From: Rhizoclosmatium globosum
Lineage: Eukaryota > Chytridiomycota > Chytridiomycetes > Chytridiales > Chytriomycetaceae
Assembly: GCA_002104985.1 (NCBI GenBank)
Contig: MCGO01000050.1
Coordinates: forward strand, 1 to 64,000
Direction of reading: 5' to 3'
DNA length: 64,000 bases
Shown here: positions 22,001 through 33,027 of the stretch, piece by piece
How positions within the stretch are numbered: position 1 is the first letter of the stretch
Layout of the letters: each line of letters begins with the position of its first letter
Translations under genes and position numbers: made by a program
The notes under the pieces: model-generated
Databases searched by the model: none
What the model saw: only the letters and a program-made list of their open reading frames with translations
What the model was told of the DNA's origin: nothing

Positions 22001-22289
22001 GGTTGCAAGTGAGGCGAGGCTTTTGGACGCGAAGGACGTTTGGGGGCGGACGGCGTTGCATTGGGCGAGTGTGAATGGACATGGTGGGGTTGTGAAAGTT
22101 CTTGTTGCGAGGGGGGTTGATGTGAAGGTGAAGGATTTGGAGGGTGAAGATGCATTGGAGATTGCGGAGAGGAGGGCGAGATGTGGGGCTGCGGAACGTG
22201 GGGCTGGGTTACGCCCAAGTGTGTTTGCTGATATTGCAAAGATTTTGGGAGGGAGTGGTGGGACGAAGAGTGTTGCTCGGTTCAAATAA
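19082..22289 (+). CDS. Adenylation domain - carrier protein - ankyrin repeat fusion (NRPS-like)
   Basis: Exons 19082-19358, 19420-20176, 20232-20514 and 20607-22289 total exactly 3000 nt, 999 residues. Order: a poly-Ser run encoded by an AGT/AGC microsatellite (19288-19350); an AMP-forming adenylation domain with [11 protein letters not shown] (A3 loop), [46 protein letters not shown] and [20 protein letters not shown], ending FTGTGKIAR with the catalytic Lys; a carrier domain with [13 protein letters not shown] (phosphopantetheine Ser); then at least three ankyrin repeats ([48 protein letters not shown]). The adenylation and carrier parts resemble AASDH/ACSF4 and fungal NRPS-like proteins, but AASDH ends in a beta-propeller, not ankyrins. 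It would activate and tether a carboxylic acid; no release or condensation domain is seen. It starts 94 bp from the divergent P450. The intron at 20515-20606 has a weak donor (GTCTTC) but is required by the frame. Confidence 0.9.
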
Positions 22290-22359
22290 TATACAATGTT
22301 GAAATGTAACTGAGTTTATAGGTTTTTGATATATATTGCAATGAATTTTTTTAAATAAC

Positions 22360-22945
22360 TTAAATGGTCAAAACTACTGAAACGACAACAATAAACATCC
22401 ACCCCACAACCGATGAAGAACGCATCGCATTCGAAGTAATCGCAGCTTTCGAGGCAGGCTTCAACCCCATTTTGTTGCATGCACTTGCGAGCAAAGAAGC
22501 CTGTTTAGTAAACATTGTTCCAATTGTAAATGCTTGTGTAGCATTACAATACTTGACACAGGATACAAACTGGAGGGTTTCAAATTAGTTCAAGTAAACC
22601 ACAATGCGAAAGTGTTAACTGATTTTGCAGATGTGGTAGAAGATGCGATTTTGCAGGTGGCGGACACGATTGTGCTGTCAACGTAATGAGCTGTTGTACT
22701 CATACATGTGACGAGGCATGGAGGCGCTTGGGCAAGAACTGTAATCGCGGTTGATACAGTCGGATCAAGCGGGACAGGAGAGGTGGCTGGCACGACACTA
22801 AATTAGAAATTGCATATTTAAGACGCGAATTGCAGAATTTACAAAGAAGAGGTTGGATGGTTTACGCTTGTGCTTTCAATTGTAACGTCGCAATGCCTAG
22901 TACAATTAAGGCAATGTATAGGAGGCTGTCGGTGATATTGCGCAT
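22360..22945 (-). CDS. Small secreted Cys-containing protein with C-terminal hydrophobic anchor
   Basis: Exons (minus) 22866-22945, 22620-22797 and 22360-22569 give 155 residues; both introns (68 and 50 nt) keep frame. The N-terminus is a secretion signal (MRNITDSLLYIALIVLGIAT). The mature part has six Cys in the order PPCLVTC, SATC, SCVKYC, SACNKM. The C-terminus ends in a hydrophobic stretch WMFIVVVSVVLTI preceded by small residues (SNAMRSSS), which fits a GPI-anchor signal or a single TM. The Cys layout recalls CFEM domains of fungal surface proteins but has six rather than eight Cys, so I do not assign it. Likely a cell-surface protein. The opposite-strand ORF over exon 3 is a shadow. Confidence 0.65.
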
Positions 22946-23000
22946 TTTTTGAACAAAGTACTTTGCATTCAGATTGCTTTGTTCAAGATTTACACGTCAA

Positions 23001-24493
23001 GTCATACCCCAAATTCCTCCACAAGGCGGAAATAGAATTCAACTTCCCGTCCGACATTGTCGATACTGATGTATTCATTCACACCGTGAATTCCCGCCAG
23101 GTCTTGTTTGTTTTTCATAACAAATGGAGAAACGCGGAACGCAACACCACCATCAATCAAGTCCAAGAAATGTTTAGTATCCTATAGTAATTGATATCAG
23201 AAATTTTGATGTTGAGTAATTTAACTCACCGTTCCTCCAACCATGACTCCAGGTCCGACCAAAACATCACTATTCGGTGAATGATGGCGATGAGTCTTAT
23301 ACAAAATGTCTTTGAGCTTGTGATAGTATTCCGATTTTCTCTCGTTTTCTCGATATGGTGTTATAGGAGCGGGTTCGTATTGCAAACCTGGAAACTCTAA
23401 CTTGAAGGAAAATGAGCTAGGATACGTAATTGAGAACTCTTGCAGCTTTGAGCTTAAATACTCTTTGATTGACTGACAAGAATCCGCAGGATGAACGCGG
23501 ATATTGATCAATGCTGTGGTATTGTCTGGAATCACATTCACCAAATCCAGTTTCCCCGCGAAAAACTGAGTTACTGCGTAACTCGTAGACAAATTTGGCG
23601 CTGCAAACGGAATGAGCCGATGAAATAGTATCCCTAACAGATTTGGGATTCCAATAAAGTCGTACAATGTGTTAAAAGCTTGATTTTCACGAGCCCAGGC
23701 CGGTAAAACAAGCAGTTTGAACATGTCGATAGCTGGAAGACTAGTCGAATGCACAACAGAATGAGATTGAATGAAGTCCAGCGCTGAATGAAGAACATGG
23801 ATTGGGTTGTGCTTCCATTTCGCAATAGAGGAGTGCCCTCCTTCAGATGATACTGTTATTTTTGCGTTCATCATTCCGCGTTCAGTAACCCCGATGAGTT
23901 CTACCACAGGGTTTCCACGAAGTGGGATCAAAGATTGTAGAGCAGGAAGGCCTTCGTCAAACATGGCTTCAAACCTTGCTCCTTTGGAAAGTAGATATTC
24001 TCTTACTCTTCCTGCGCCATTATTCCCTCCCGTTTTATGAGCATAGAGCAAGAACCTCGATTTTGCAGGAGGCTCAAACCTCTATTTATCACGGATATGG
24101 AGAAGAAAGTGTGTATTCTGGGAAACTCCTCTCTCAAATATGAATGGAATAGATTGAAGCGATGAATTGTACTGTCATTCGATTCTTCAAGCACCTTAAT
24201 TTCTCATTAATTTCTGCCTCATTCAGCGACACTGTTTGGATTTGGATTGCGAATTGAAGACGGCGGGTAGCACACGCAGTCAGAGGATGTAAGTCATTTG
24301 TTGCAAGCAGATTGGCAAGTTCCGAGTGGCTTATTGCATTTGCTTCTGTACAAGCAGCTTTGTGGGAAGGTAGGAAAGGGATAACTGGGTCCTCGACTGC
24401 ACGAGGTATCAATGACTGCCACTGCCATGCTACCAGAGCAAAGAGCAGAGCAGCAATAAAACCAATCTTATGTCGTGCTTTGCTTGGCTCCAT
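23001..24493 (-). pseudogene. Broken M20-family carboxypeptidase (CPS1-like)
   Basis: The end is well preserved: the GGNNGAGRVREYLLSKGA region, VTERGMMNAKITVSSEGGHSS, LVNVIPDNTTALINIRVHP and GPGVMVGGTDTKHFLDL, with an intact last intron (23182-23229) and a closing IHGVNEYISIDNVGREVEF. This is the carboxypeptidase S family of vacuolar zinc peptidases. The start has an N-terminal membrane anchor. Between them the gene is damaged: after TVSLNEAEINEKL the frame shifts into a still recognisable segment (EESNDSTIHRFNLFHSYLREEFPRIH), then jumps after INRGLSLL straight to FLLYAHKTGGNNGA. The roughly 100 residues holding the HxDVVP metal site, the bridging Asp and the DEE catalytic glutamates are gone. 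No intron choice I tried restores them. Transcription may persist, peptidase activity should not. Confidence 0.75.
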
Positions 24494-24589
24494 TTTGGTC
24501 AACTTCTTTTTGACGACTCAAAATGTGGGATAATCACCAGAATAAGATTCATTATGCTAAAATAACAAAAAGCAAATACACTCTGGATC

Positions 24590-27500
24590 TTAGAACGAAT
24601 CCATGCTCAACTCAGGAGGCGCGTAAATAAACGCACACATGAGAATTCCATATGCAAACAACAACATGGCTCCCTTGAAGTAGTTACTCTTCCCTTCAAT
24701 GTACAAATACGTGACGGCAAAAACTCCAAAGAGTACAGAGATAACATCCCATTTCGGAAAGACAAGAGTAAACGTGTCCTGTTTGGCATTTAGTATAGAT
24801 CCATCATACAACCATACCACATACTTTCGGTGATGGAGCGTTCAACGCCCCCAATGCATTAGGTCCTTTAACATATGCATCATAAATCCTTCCAATCATC
24901 CAGAATGGCATTTTGGATGCTTGAGTTGATACAAGCGCGTCAGCTGCAGGTGGTGGTGGAGGAACAGTTCCATAATGCCTCCAAAACGTCGAAAACGCAA
25001 CCAAAGTTGGAATCTGCAATAGTGCAACTTGGATTGTATATGCAGATCCGATTTCCAACGAAAGCGCGATATTTCCTTGTCGTGCAAACGCAATAGCATT
25101 ATCTACAAACTACAGTCAAACACCACGAACCAATGAGAGTATAGTATAAACTTACAGAATTCCGTAACTGTTGGCACAAGTGCAAACAGAGTCAATCCCA
25201 AAATCTTTTCGTCAACAACCCACTTTCCATCGGCACCCTTTTGACCAGCATACTTCAAGGCATATCCTTCTCCAGTATCAATCACATTATCCACACAATC
25301 AATCAGCACTTCAGCAATCATACTGAAAAACAGCGTCGCCAACAACAGCACAATTGCTGATTTACTTGCCGACCAATTCGGATTATCATGTCCGCCATGA
25401 CCACCTCCACTTTCCTTCTTTTTGGCTTTGATTGATGCAGCAGGTGTCGCAGATGCAGTAAATCCACCGCTAGCCCCATATTCTCCAGCATTTCCATCAG
25501 CAGCACTGACACTACTGTAGTATCGACCGCGCTGCACTCCAGCAACTGCTTTTCCCTTCCCCTTCACGTTGGGTCCAACTGTTTTCTTTCTTGGAACCCC
25601 TCTTGTCGCCGCAACACTACTTCCAACACTGATCATACTATCCATCATGGCTGGATTTACTCTTCCGCCGTCCTCATCATCCGAGCTCGCTTCACCAGAG
25701 CTGCTGCTTCCAGTTTCTTCTGTGCTACTACTACTGCTCATTCGCTGCTGTGCACGAACAGACGACCATGGATCTTCGATAATGCTCCCGTTATTAAATT
25801 GGGCAGCGGATGTACGTGCCATTCGTTTTGAAAGTAATTGTTGTTGTGAAGGTGGTAATGGAACTCCGTGAGGAGGTAAACCTGAGGTTGAAGAACCCAT
25901 AACAGTTGGCGAAAATAGAGGCGATGTGTGTTGGATACCGAGTCCTGGATTTATGGCAGTTGGCAATGTTTTCGCGCGTCGAACACTTTCACGAGGAGAG
26001 CGCGATGTAATACGCGATCTGGCCGTGTTGGGAACAAACAAAGTTGACGAACCAATGTTGATAGTTTGGAGTTCTGGAGATGGGAGTACTATAGAACCAA
26101 GAAGTGGGGTTGTTGGTGGCGGAGGGTCGATTGGGTATAACTGTTCACTTCGGAGATAACGGTACTAGTTTGAAGTATAAGAACATCAAAGCCAAAAAAA
26201 AACGTTTAGCAAACCTTTCGTTTCTTAGGTTCAGTTGGGTAAATGTTCTTTGAATGGGTGCGAAGCGTGAACAAGAGACCAATAGCATACATGAGAATCA
26301 AAACAGTGGCGCATATGTACATCAATGGACGAGTGTGTCCAATGTAAATTGGATCTTCAGTAGGATGCGGCTGACTGTACCGACATTGATGACAATGCAA
26401 GGCTTTGAGGGTAGGACCTAAACGAACGTATCACTATCATCGCCGCCACCAGAATCTCTCAAAAACGACTCACTTTGTCCATCATCCGTCTTTGGACAGT
26501 CCACGCACTGCAACTCAAACGTTCCATAAACACCTTGGAAAAACGTTGGCCCAAAAGCTCCCAAAATAGCCATAATCAACAGAGTACTCGTAACACCCGC
26601 AGCTCTCGCGTTGAACTTTTGTTCCTTTCGTGTCAACCCACCGAAAAACATACTGACACCCGGAAGCGCCAACAGTCCAGCCATGAAACTCCCAATAATC
26701 GAACCCTCCACCATTTTCGTCTTTCCCTGCATGAGCGCAAGACAGTACAGCAAGATTTCGACAATGGAACCAAAAGTCGCGTTAACAACTGCACCAAGGG
26801 CCAAAGATCCTGTTTGGGCGGTAATGGACGAGACAGCCATTCCAATCATATATGCAAGTGGAACCACGGAAAACAAGGCAGCCAAGAAAGTGACACCATA
26901 TGATCCAATGCCCGTATGATTCGTCAATGGTCCAATGTAATAGAAATTAGCGAGCGTAAACACAACCACGGCGTTCAGATTCAGAATGATGATGTTGATT
27001 CCATCCAAAGTGTACTATACCATCACATTAACACTAACACAATACCGAGAAACGCGACGTACCTTGTAATACCTCAAACCAAAGGCATGATTCGTACACA
27101 AAATAATCTTGTACTCTCGCTTCGTTTTCTGCGGCGGCGCAGTCTGTTGTTGCTGAATCTGCGACTGCTGAAGAAACGAACCACCATCCGTTTGAAACTG
27201 CACACCAGGCGTCATTGCCCTTGCAACTGATCCCGACTCCGTCGCAGCAGCCAACCCCGTTACAGTAGTCCCTACAGCAGAAGCACCAGTCCCAGCAATA
27301 CCAAACGCTTTCCGACTCTCACCCCAACAAGCACGTACAGCCAAAGCACGTCTCCTCGTCAACCGACTGAGGACCGCAAAGTTCAATCGACCCATGGGGA
27401 GACTGAAAACGCCCAAGAAACAGACAATACTGATAAATAGGTGAACGGGACCAAGCACAATGAATGCAAGTGCGCGGAACAGAATTCCTGCGAATCCAGC

Positions 27501-29385
27501 TTCACGTAATTTAGTTCCTGTTTGACGTGCCCAGACTGTCCAAGTACGAGGCTGCGATAGGCGCTGTTGTCGGCGAAGACGGCGACGGAGTTGGCGATTG
27601 GGGGTTTCTGTTGTGCCAGAGTCTGCAGCTACAGATAAATCGGATCGCATTTCTTCCCCATCGTCCTCATCGTCATCATCAAAGTCGTCATCATCGTCAT
27701 CGTCGTCTTCACTCTCAGTGTCTTCGTCATTCCAGATGATTGAGGCAGTTTCATATTCGGATTCAACATCGGAATGGATGTTGAGAGCTGACGAGGAGCC
27801 ACCACCAGTAGCTTGGTTGGATAGAAGATGTGTAGTTTCGAGTGTATCTTGTTGGGAAGCAGATGAGGATGGAGCAGGGGTTGTAGTGGGAACAGTAATA
27901 AAGTAGCGAGTTGACCGCCGCTTTTTGATGACGAATTTCCCAAATGGCCAAAACATATACCAAGAAAAGTTTAGCAAGAGCTGGAAAAAATGGAGTTAGT
28001 TTGCGTAGGTCTCACATTAATCACACAGCCGCTCACTCATCAACTACTACCAGCTTCTTTCATCAACTCTCTCCTTCATCGTCGTCCATTCCCGACCAAA
28101 GTGTCTTGATGACGTAACTTCTTCCCCTTCACCAAATCCCCCTTCACGAAGTGTCTTCATGAAATCCCCCTTCATGAAATGCTCCTTCATCAAACCCCTC
28201 CCCTTTCCTTCCTTCCTTCTCTACACAAGTAAAACACATACCAACACATATTCTTTAGCCCGCTCCATTTCATAAAATGCGACAGCAAGGACTCTAAACA
28301 GCGTATTCTCGTCCCTCGAAAAGACCATAGCTTCCACCTGTCTCCGAATCTGACCGGTAGAGATACGACGATACCCAAAGAAACCACTAGCAATTGAAAG
28401 GGAGTGGAGGCCGAGGAAGCCGACAAGGAAAAAAGTGGATAGGAATAATGCAAGGGAGAGGTAGACGAGGGACACTGCCCAACCAAAGATAAGAAGCCAA
28501 GAGAGGTTTCCCGGGTTGAAGAACCGCCAGATTGGTTTCTGAGAAGGGTCATCGGGGTCATCATGGATAGCAAGGTCCGTAAGAACATTGATTGAGCGGT
28601 CTTTCTTATAAAGAGCCGGTTTCCACAGTTTGAGACCGAATGGACGCGACACATTGATTGCCTACAATGAAATTCGATTCGTTGGATTAATGGAATTCGG
28701 GTGAAGGGGAGAAAGACACGGTTACTCACATCTTGCAGTTCCTTGACAGTCGCGTTTTCGGGTCCTTCACCGCACAAAAGCCTGTCCGCTTCCTCGACGG
28801 CCTCCTCGTCGCCGGCATCGCCATCGTCAGCAGCCACGACAACAACGCTTTCCGGTTCTGCATCAATGCCAATGTCAATGTCAACGTCAATGTCCGCCTC
28901 CAGATCAGCGCCGGCTCCTCCGAGTCCGTTTTCAGCATCATCGATTTCGGCATCGAGGTTGAGTTCGTCTGAGGGACCAAAGTCTTCGTCTGCGGTGAAG
29001 GTTGTTTGGTGGTTGTTTCTTTCGGTGGTGGTGGTGCCTGGATTCGATGCATTCATTCTTTAGTTTTAGATGGATGGACAGGAAAGCAAGCAAGGTGCGG
29101 GAGTGAATGCATACCTTCTGGAGACATTGGCTGGCTGTGCACTGGTGTGTGTCGGATGCTCACACTGTGTGCTTGGGACAGCGTTCCTTGTCCTTGTCCT
29201 TGTCCTTGCCCTTGATGCGATCCTTGTCCAGAAGAGTATCCAGTTACGGCTCCAACCAACGAAGCTCCAAGTGATCCGCTTCCTTCATCGCTGCGTTCTT
29301 TGTCCTTGTCTTTCTCCTTGTCTGTTGCAGCGCGTGCAGAAGTGGGCATTTTTTTCCGAACTTCTTTCGTGGGTCTGTCATCCAT
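24590..29385 (-). CDS. VNX1: VNX1/CAX-type vacuolar cation/H+ antiporter, low affinity type
   Basis: Exons (minus) 29115-29385, 28730-29037, 28242-28661, 27063-27980, 26474-27014, 26215-26417, 25156-26164, 24825-25102 and 24590-24778 give 1378 residues. Two ion-binding alpha repeats are visible: GAVVNATFGSIVEILLY in the first half and GLTLFALVPTVTEF-YNAIAFARQGNIALSLEIGSA in the second, split across an intron. Around them are about 11-13 hydrophobic spans. A very acidic cytosolic stretch (EDDDDDDDDFDDDDEDDGEE) and a Ser-rich loop separate the halves, as in yeast Vnx1, which exchanges K+/Na+ for H+ across the vacuolar membrane. Start choice: the first exon (MDDRPTKEVRKK...) is low-complexity and its splice into GTTTTERNNHQ is frame-consistent, but translation could instead begin at the ATG at 29056. 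The 261-nt intron at 27981-28241 holds imperfect ttcatgaaatcccc tandem units. Confidence 0.9.
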
Positions 29386-29539
29386 CTGCCATTTAATAAA
29401 CAAATAAACAAATAAACAAATAGTAACAAGCAAGTACAGTTCATTTAACATCGACACTCACACCAATTACACCAAATACACTCCTCCTATTCTCACACCC
29501 TGCCACCCCCATAAACACACACACACACACACAAAAGCC

Positions 29540-32500
29540 TCACACACCTCCCCTCTTCCCCCCATTACTCACCAACAACACCTTATTCTTCTTCTTCTTC
29601 TTGGACGCGGCACTACTCGCAGCAGCAACAAGAACAGTATCATCAATAAGCCCTGCAGCCTCCCTCTCCGCACTCTCAAGCACAAGACTTTCTTCCAACT
29701 CAACAGCCCACGCTTCTTCAACATATCTATACTCTCGTGTCGTTTCATCATCGTCACTGCTACTACCTCCGCCTCCCCCTGATCCACCACCACTGCCTCG
29801 GTTATGGTTCTTGAGGGTTGCAAATCGCGATCCTCGTTGTTGGGGGAGGATTCCTGCCGTGTTCTTGACACTGCTGCCTTTCGCTGCTGCACTGGCGAAA
29901 CTCGATATGCTCGAAACGCGTTTATTGCCGCCCCATGCAGCAGAGCTATTATTGTTATTGGCTGTGGTAGCTGATGTTGTCATGGCAACGCTTTGCTGTA
30001 ATGAAACAAACTCTTCGTGGTACTGGTTCTGATGATGATGATGCTGCTGTTGCTGATTCTGATGCTGATAATGCATTGCTGAAGAAGGGGTCGTGGATAT
30101 AGAAGAATTCGAAGATGGTGTCGTGGGTGACACAGAGGTGGCAGGAATAGCCGCTGGAAACAAGGCATCAAACAAACTTGGATCTTCCCATGAACTAGAA
30201 ATTTCTTCGTCTCCATGAATTCGACGCTCCTGCAGTTGCTGGTAATGTTCAGGGGGCATAGCTTTAGCCCAATCAGGGATTGGGGATGATGAGCGAGACG
30301 ATGATGCAACTGAAGAGCCGCCACCACCAGTTGGTACACTTAGTGTACCTTTACCCTTGGATGATTTCTTGGATTCAGCTTCGTATTTTCGGCGATGTTC
30401 TTCAGCACGGTGTTTCAGTTCCTCTACCAACATCCCTCCATTAACATACATAACCATTTCAGAGAAAGAACTTACTCTCAAAGACACTCAAAGTTTCAGG
30501 GGATACGAGTGCAGAAAGGTCCAGTTCACAGAAATTAACGTCACAGGAAAGCGGCAAGTGACTCATATACCGACACTTTTTACGAAGGTCCTGGATATTT
30601 CCATACTTTAGTGACCATTACAGCGATAACTCTCAACAAACCTCAGTCATAGTAGACTCTTGCACATGCAACACTTTCCCCGTTATCACTTCGGGGAACA
30701 AATCATACTCTTTAAACTCATGCTTCAGAACCTTAATGTCCAACGGATGCAAATACATGTGCTGCCCATCCTGCGCCTGGTAAAAGTAAAAATATTCCGC
30801 AGACGGCTGTCCAGTTCTAGAGTTGACATTCTTTTGTCCCCCACCCCCTGTCCGACTCGCTTTTGGAGTTCGATCCGGACTCACATCCTGACCCCTTCCA
30901 CGCGCACCGCCGCCTCCTTTCCTCCCGTCTTCTTCTCCACTCCTCTCCGGCGAATCCCTCCTCTCTCCAACACCAGCACCACGACTCACACCACGGTTCT
31001 TACTCCCCTTCCGTCCACTCCGTTGACCTCCACCCGGATCTTTCATTGATGCAGGAACATAGCCAGGAACATGCACACCTTCCTCCTCCTCCAAAACCTC
31101 CCATATCGCACCGGCACACGCTTCCACTTCCCTTAAACACCCATCAACAGCTTTTTCTACTGCACGTCGTTCTGCTGCACTTTGTGTTGCGAGGTCGAGG
31201 TATAACTGACCGCCTGTTGCGCGGTATGTGCGTTCTTCTTGGATGAGGTCCTTGAGGAGAGCAGAGAGGGATGCGCGGTCTTGGTGTAGGTGGAGCGAAT
31301 GGGTTTCGAGGGAGGCGAGGAGGAGGTGGGAGTATGGTTGGTAGAAGGATGTTTGTGGAGGTGGGGAGTCAAGGGATGGTGTCCATGTTGTTGATGGGAG
31401 TGCGATTGTTGATGTCTACGTTTTTGTTGTTGTTAGTATTTGCGGCTTGTTCGATTCCAAGTGGACAGGATCGCTCCTGCATGACACTACAATTTGCTCT
31501 ATCTACTGATTTGAGGTCCGTTCGTGGCACAGATTCACTTTGCGATCGCTCCACTCACCTCTAAAAACAGCTTCGCCTGAAGGCATCGAGCTCCGCTCGT
31601 GCACTCGCAACGCTAAATCACTTCGCGGAAGTATGTTCGCTACGCTCACTACTCCACCAATCTACTGTGATGCAAACAAGCTCCGCTCGTTACCTCGCTT
31701 ACACATAGATTCACTTCGCGAAAAATGCGTTCACTAAGGTCACCAAAAAACCACTCACCAACCCACGCTTCATCAAAACCAAAGTACCAGCAACATCCTT
31801 CGACCACTCTAAAGTGGCCAAAAACGAGACAGGGCGCACATCTTTACTGTAAACATATTCAAGACAGACAGGACAAGTTCCATATTCATTTCCCGGGTTA
31901 CCCGATTCAAGGTATCTGAGCATGCATGGGTAACAAAAGACGTGACCGCAACGAGTGACGCGGGGGGCGGTTGGAGGATTGAGACAGATTGGGCAGGTGG
32001 GGTGGTTGTTGATTGGGTGGGGGATGATGACTTGGAGGATTTGGGACCAGGGGAGGGGAATGTCGGGGTTGATGAGGTGAGATTTGTAAGGAGCTGGTTT
32101 GAGGACGAATCGATAGCTTGATTAAGAAATTGAGTAAATATTTGGAGGGTTTGAAAGGTGGGATACTTTGGGAGGTTAAGACATACTTTGCATTGATGAA
32201 CTTCTCCTTGTTGAAGGGGACATAGAGAGACGACTTTTTGCGACGGATTGGAGTTGAAGTTGAAGCCGAAGATTCGCGTGGAGGAAAGGAGAAGTTCATC
32301 AAGTGAGTCAGCGAGATTTCACCACGTTTGGCGGCAGCTGGCGTCAGTGGCGAAGACTGGCTTTGGCTCGGCGAGGGAACAAGGTCAAACTGCATTTTCG
32401 AAGAATTTGAATTGAATTTAGTTTAGATTGGTTTTACAGAAAGAAGAGAAGGGAAGAGAGGGTGGATGAGTTTCTTTGGCTTCCACATCGTCACTTGAAA

Positions 32501-32885
32501 CAGACAAACACACCTGGATCGACAAGCCACTGCCACTGCCACTGCCACTTCCTCTTGCCGCAGCCTTCTTTTCGCGCTGAGAAGGACGACGGTTTCTGTT
32601 CTTTGTCGATGGATTCAAGTTGTAGTTTGAGTTCGAGTTTGAGTGAGAGTGACCGTGTTTCTGCAGTGGCGAGTTTGCGTTGTTGTTCGAGTTTGAGTTT
32701 AAACTGAGCAACGACGACGACGACGATCCCGATCCCGCGTTCGATGCCACGTTTAACCCGCCTCCACCTCCAAAACCACCTGAACTTGAAAGTGATGTGT
32801 TTCCGAGACTGGGCCCGCCGTTGTTGCTGCTGCTCACCATGCTGCCCAAAGAGGGTCCGGACATGTAGAGTGGTGGTGGCGCCAT
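29540..32885 (-). CDS. RNF10: RNF10/MAG2-like RING finger protein
   Basis: Exons (minus) 32514-32885, 32187-32389, 31759-32116, 30642-31415, 30476-30590 and 29540-30423 give 901 residues. The RING is CPICLNPPTAPRVTRCGHVFCYPCMLRYL...CPVCLEYVY, directly preceded by YRFVLKP...PDIPLPWSQILQVII as in RNF10. Downstream signatures are equally typical: LPSTTWTP, YFYFYQAQDGQHMYLHPLDIK, TMTEDLRKKCRYMSHLPLSC, and the lysine-rich tail KKKKKNKVLL. RNF10 is a cytosolic E3 ubiquitin ligase acting on 40S ribosomal proteins at stalled ribosomes; yeast Mag2 is the counterpart. The N-terminus is Ser/Asn/Gly-rich. Intron 3 (31416-31758, 343 nt) is long and carries a repeat. It faces the tectonic gene head to head across 142 bp. 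Confidence 0.93.
31440..31750 (-). repeat. Dispersed intronic repeat, copy B (RNF10 intron 3)
   Basis: Most of this intron is built from short recurring words on the minus strand: aacgagcggagctt and cacgagcggagctc, gcgaagtgaatct and gcgaagtgattta, gcaaagtgaatctg, agcgtagcga. Part of it aligns with the TAPT1 intron repeat (31583-31602 against 984-1003, 17 of 20). I see no ORF of coding character and no clear ends. It could be a decayed non-autonomous element. Confidence 0.5.
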
Positions 32886-33027
32886 CGTGTCTCCGTTGGT
32901 TCGTTGGTTGCTTAGTGACTCTCGAAGGAGGGTGGGAAAAAAACACGTGCCACTCGATTCAATCGGATTGGAAAAAGAAAACAAATCAAATCAATCTCAG
33001 AAGAAATATTAAATTCTATTCTATCAG

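Noticed and set aside
22364..22588. Plus-strand ORF of 74 codons
   Set aside because: It lies opposite the last exon of the spliced secreted protein, which has signal peptide, Cys pattern and consistent splice sites.
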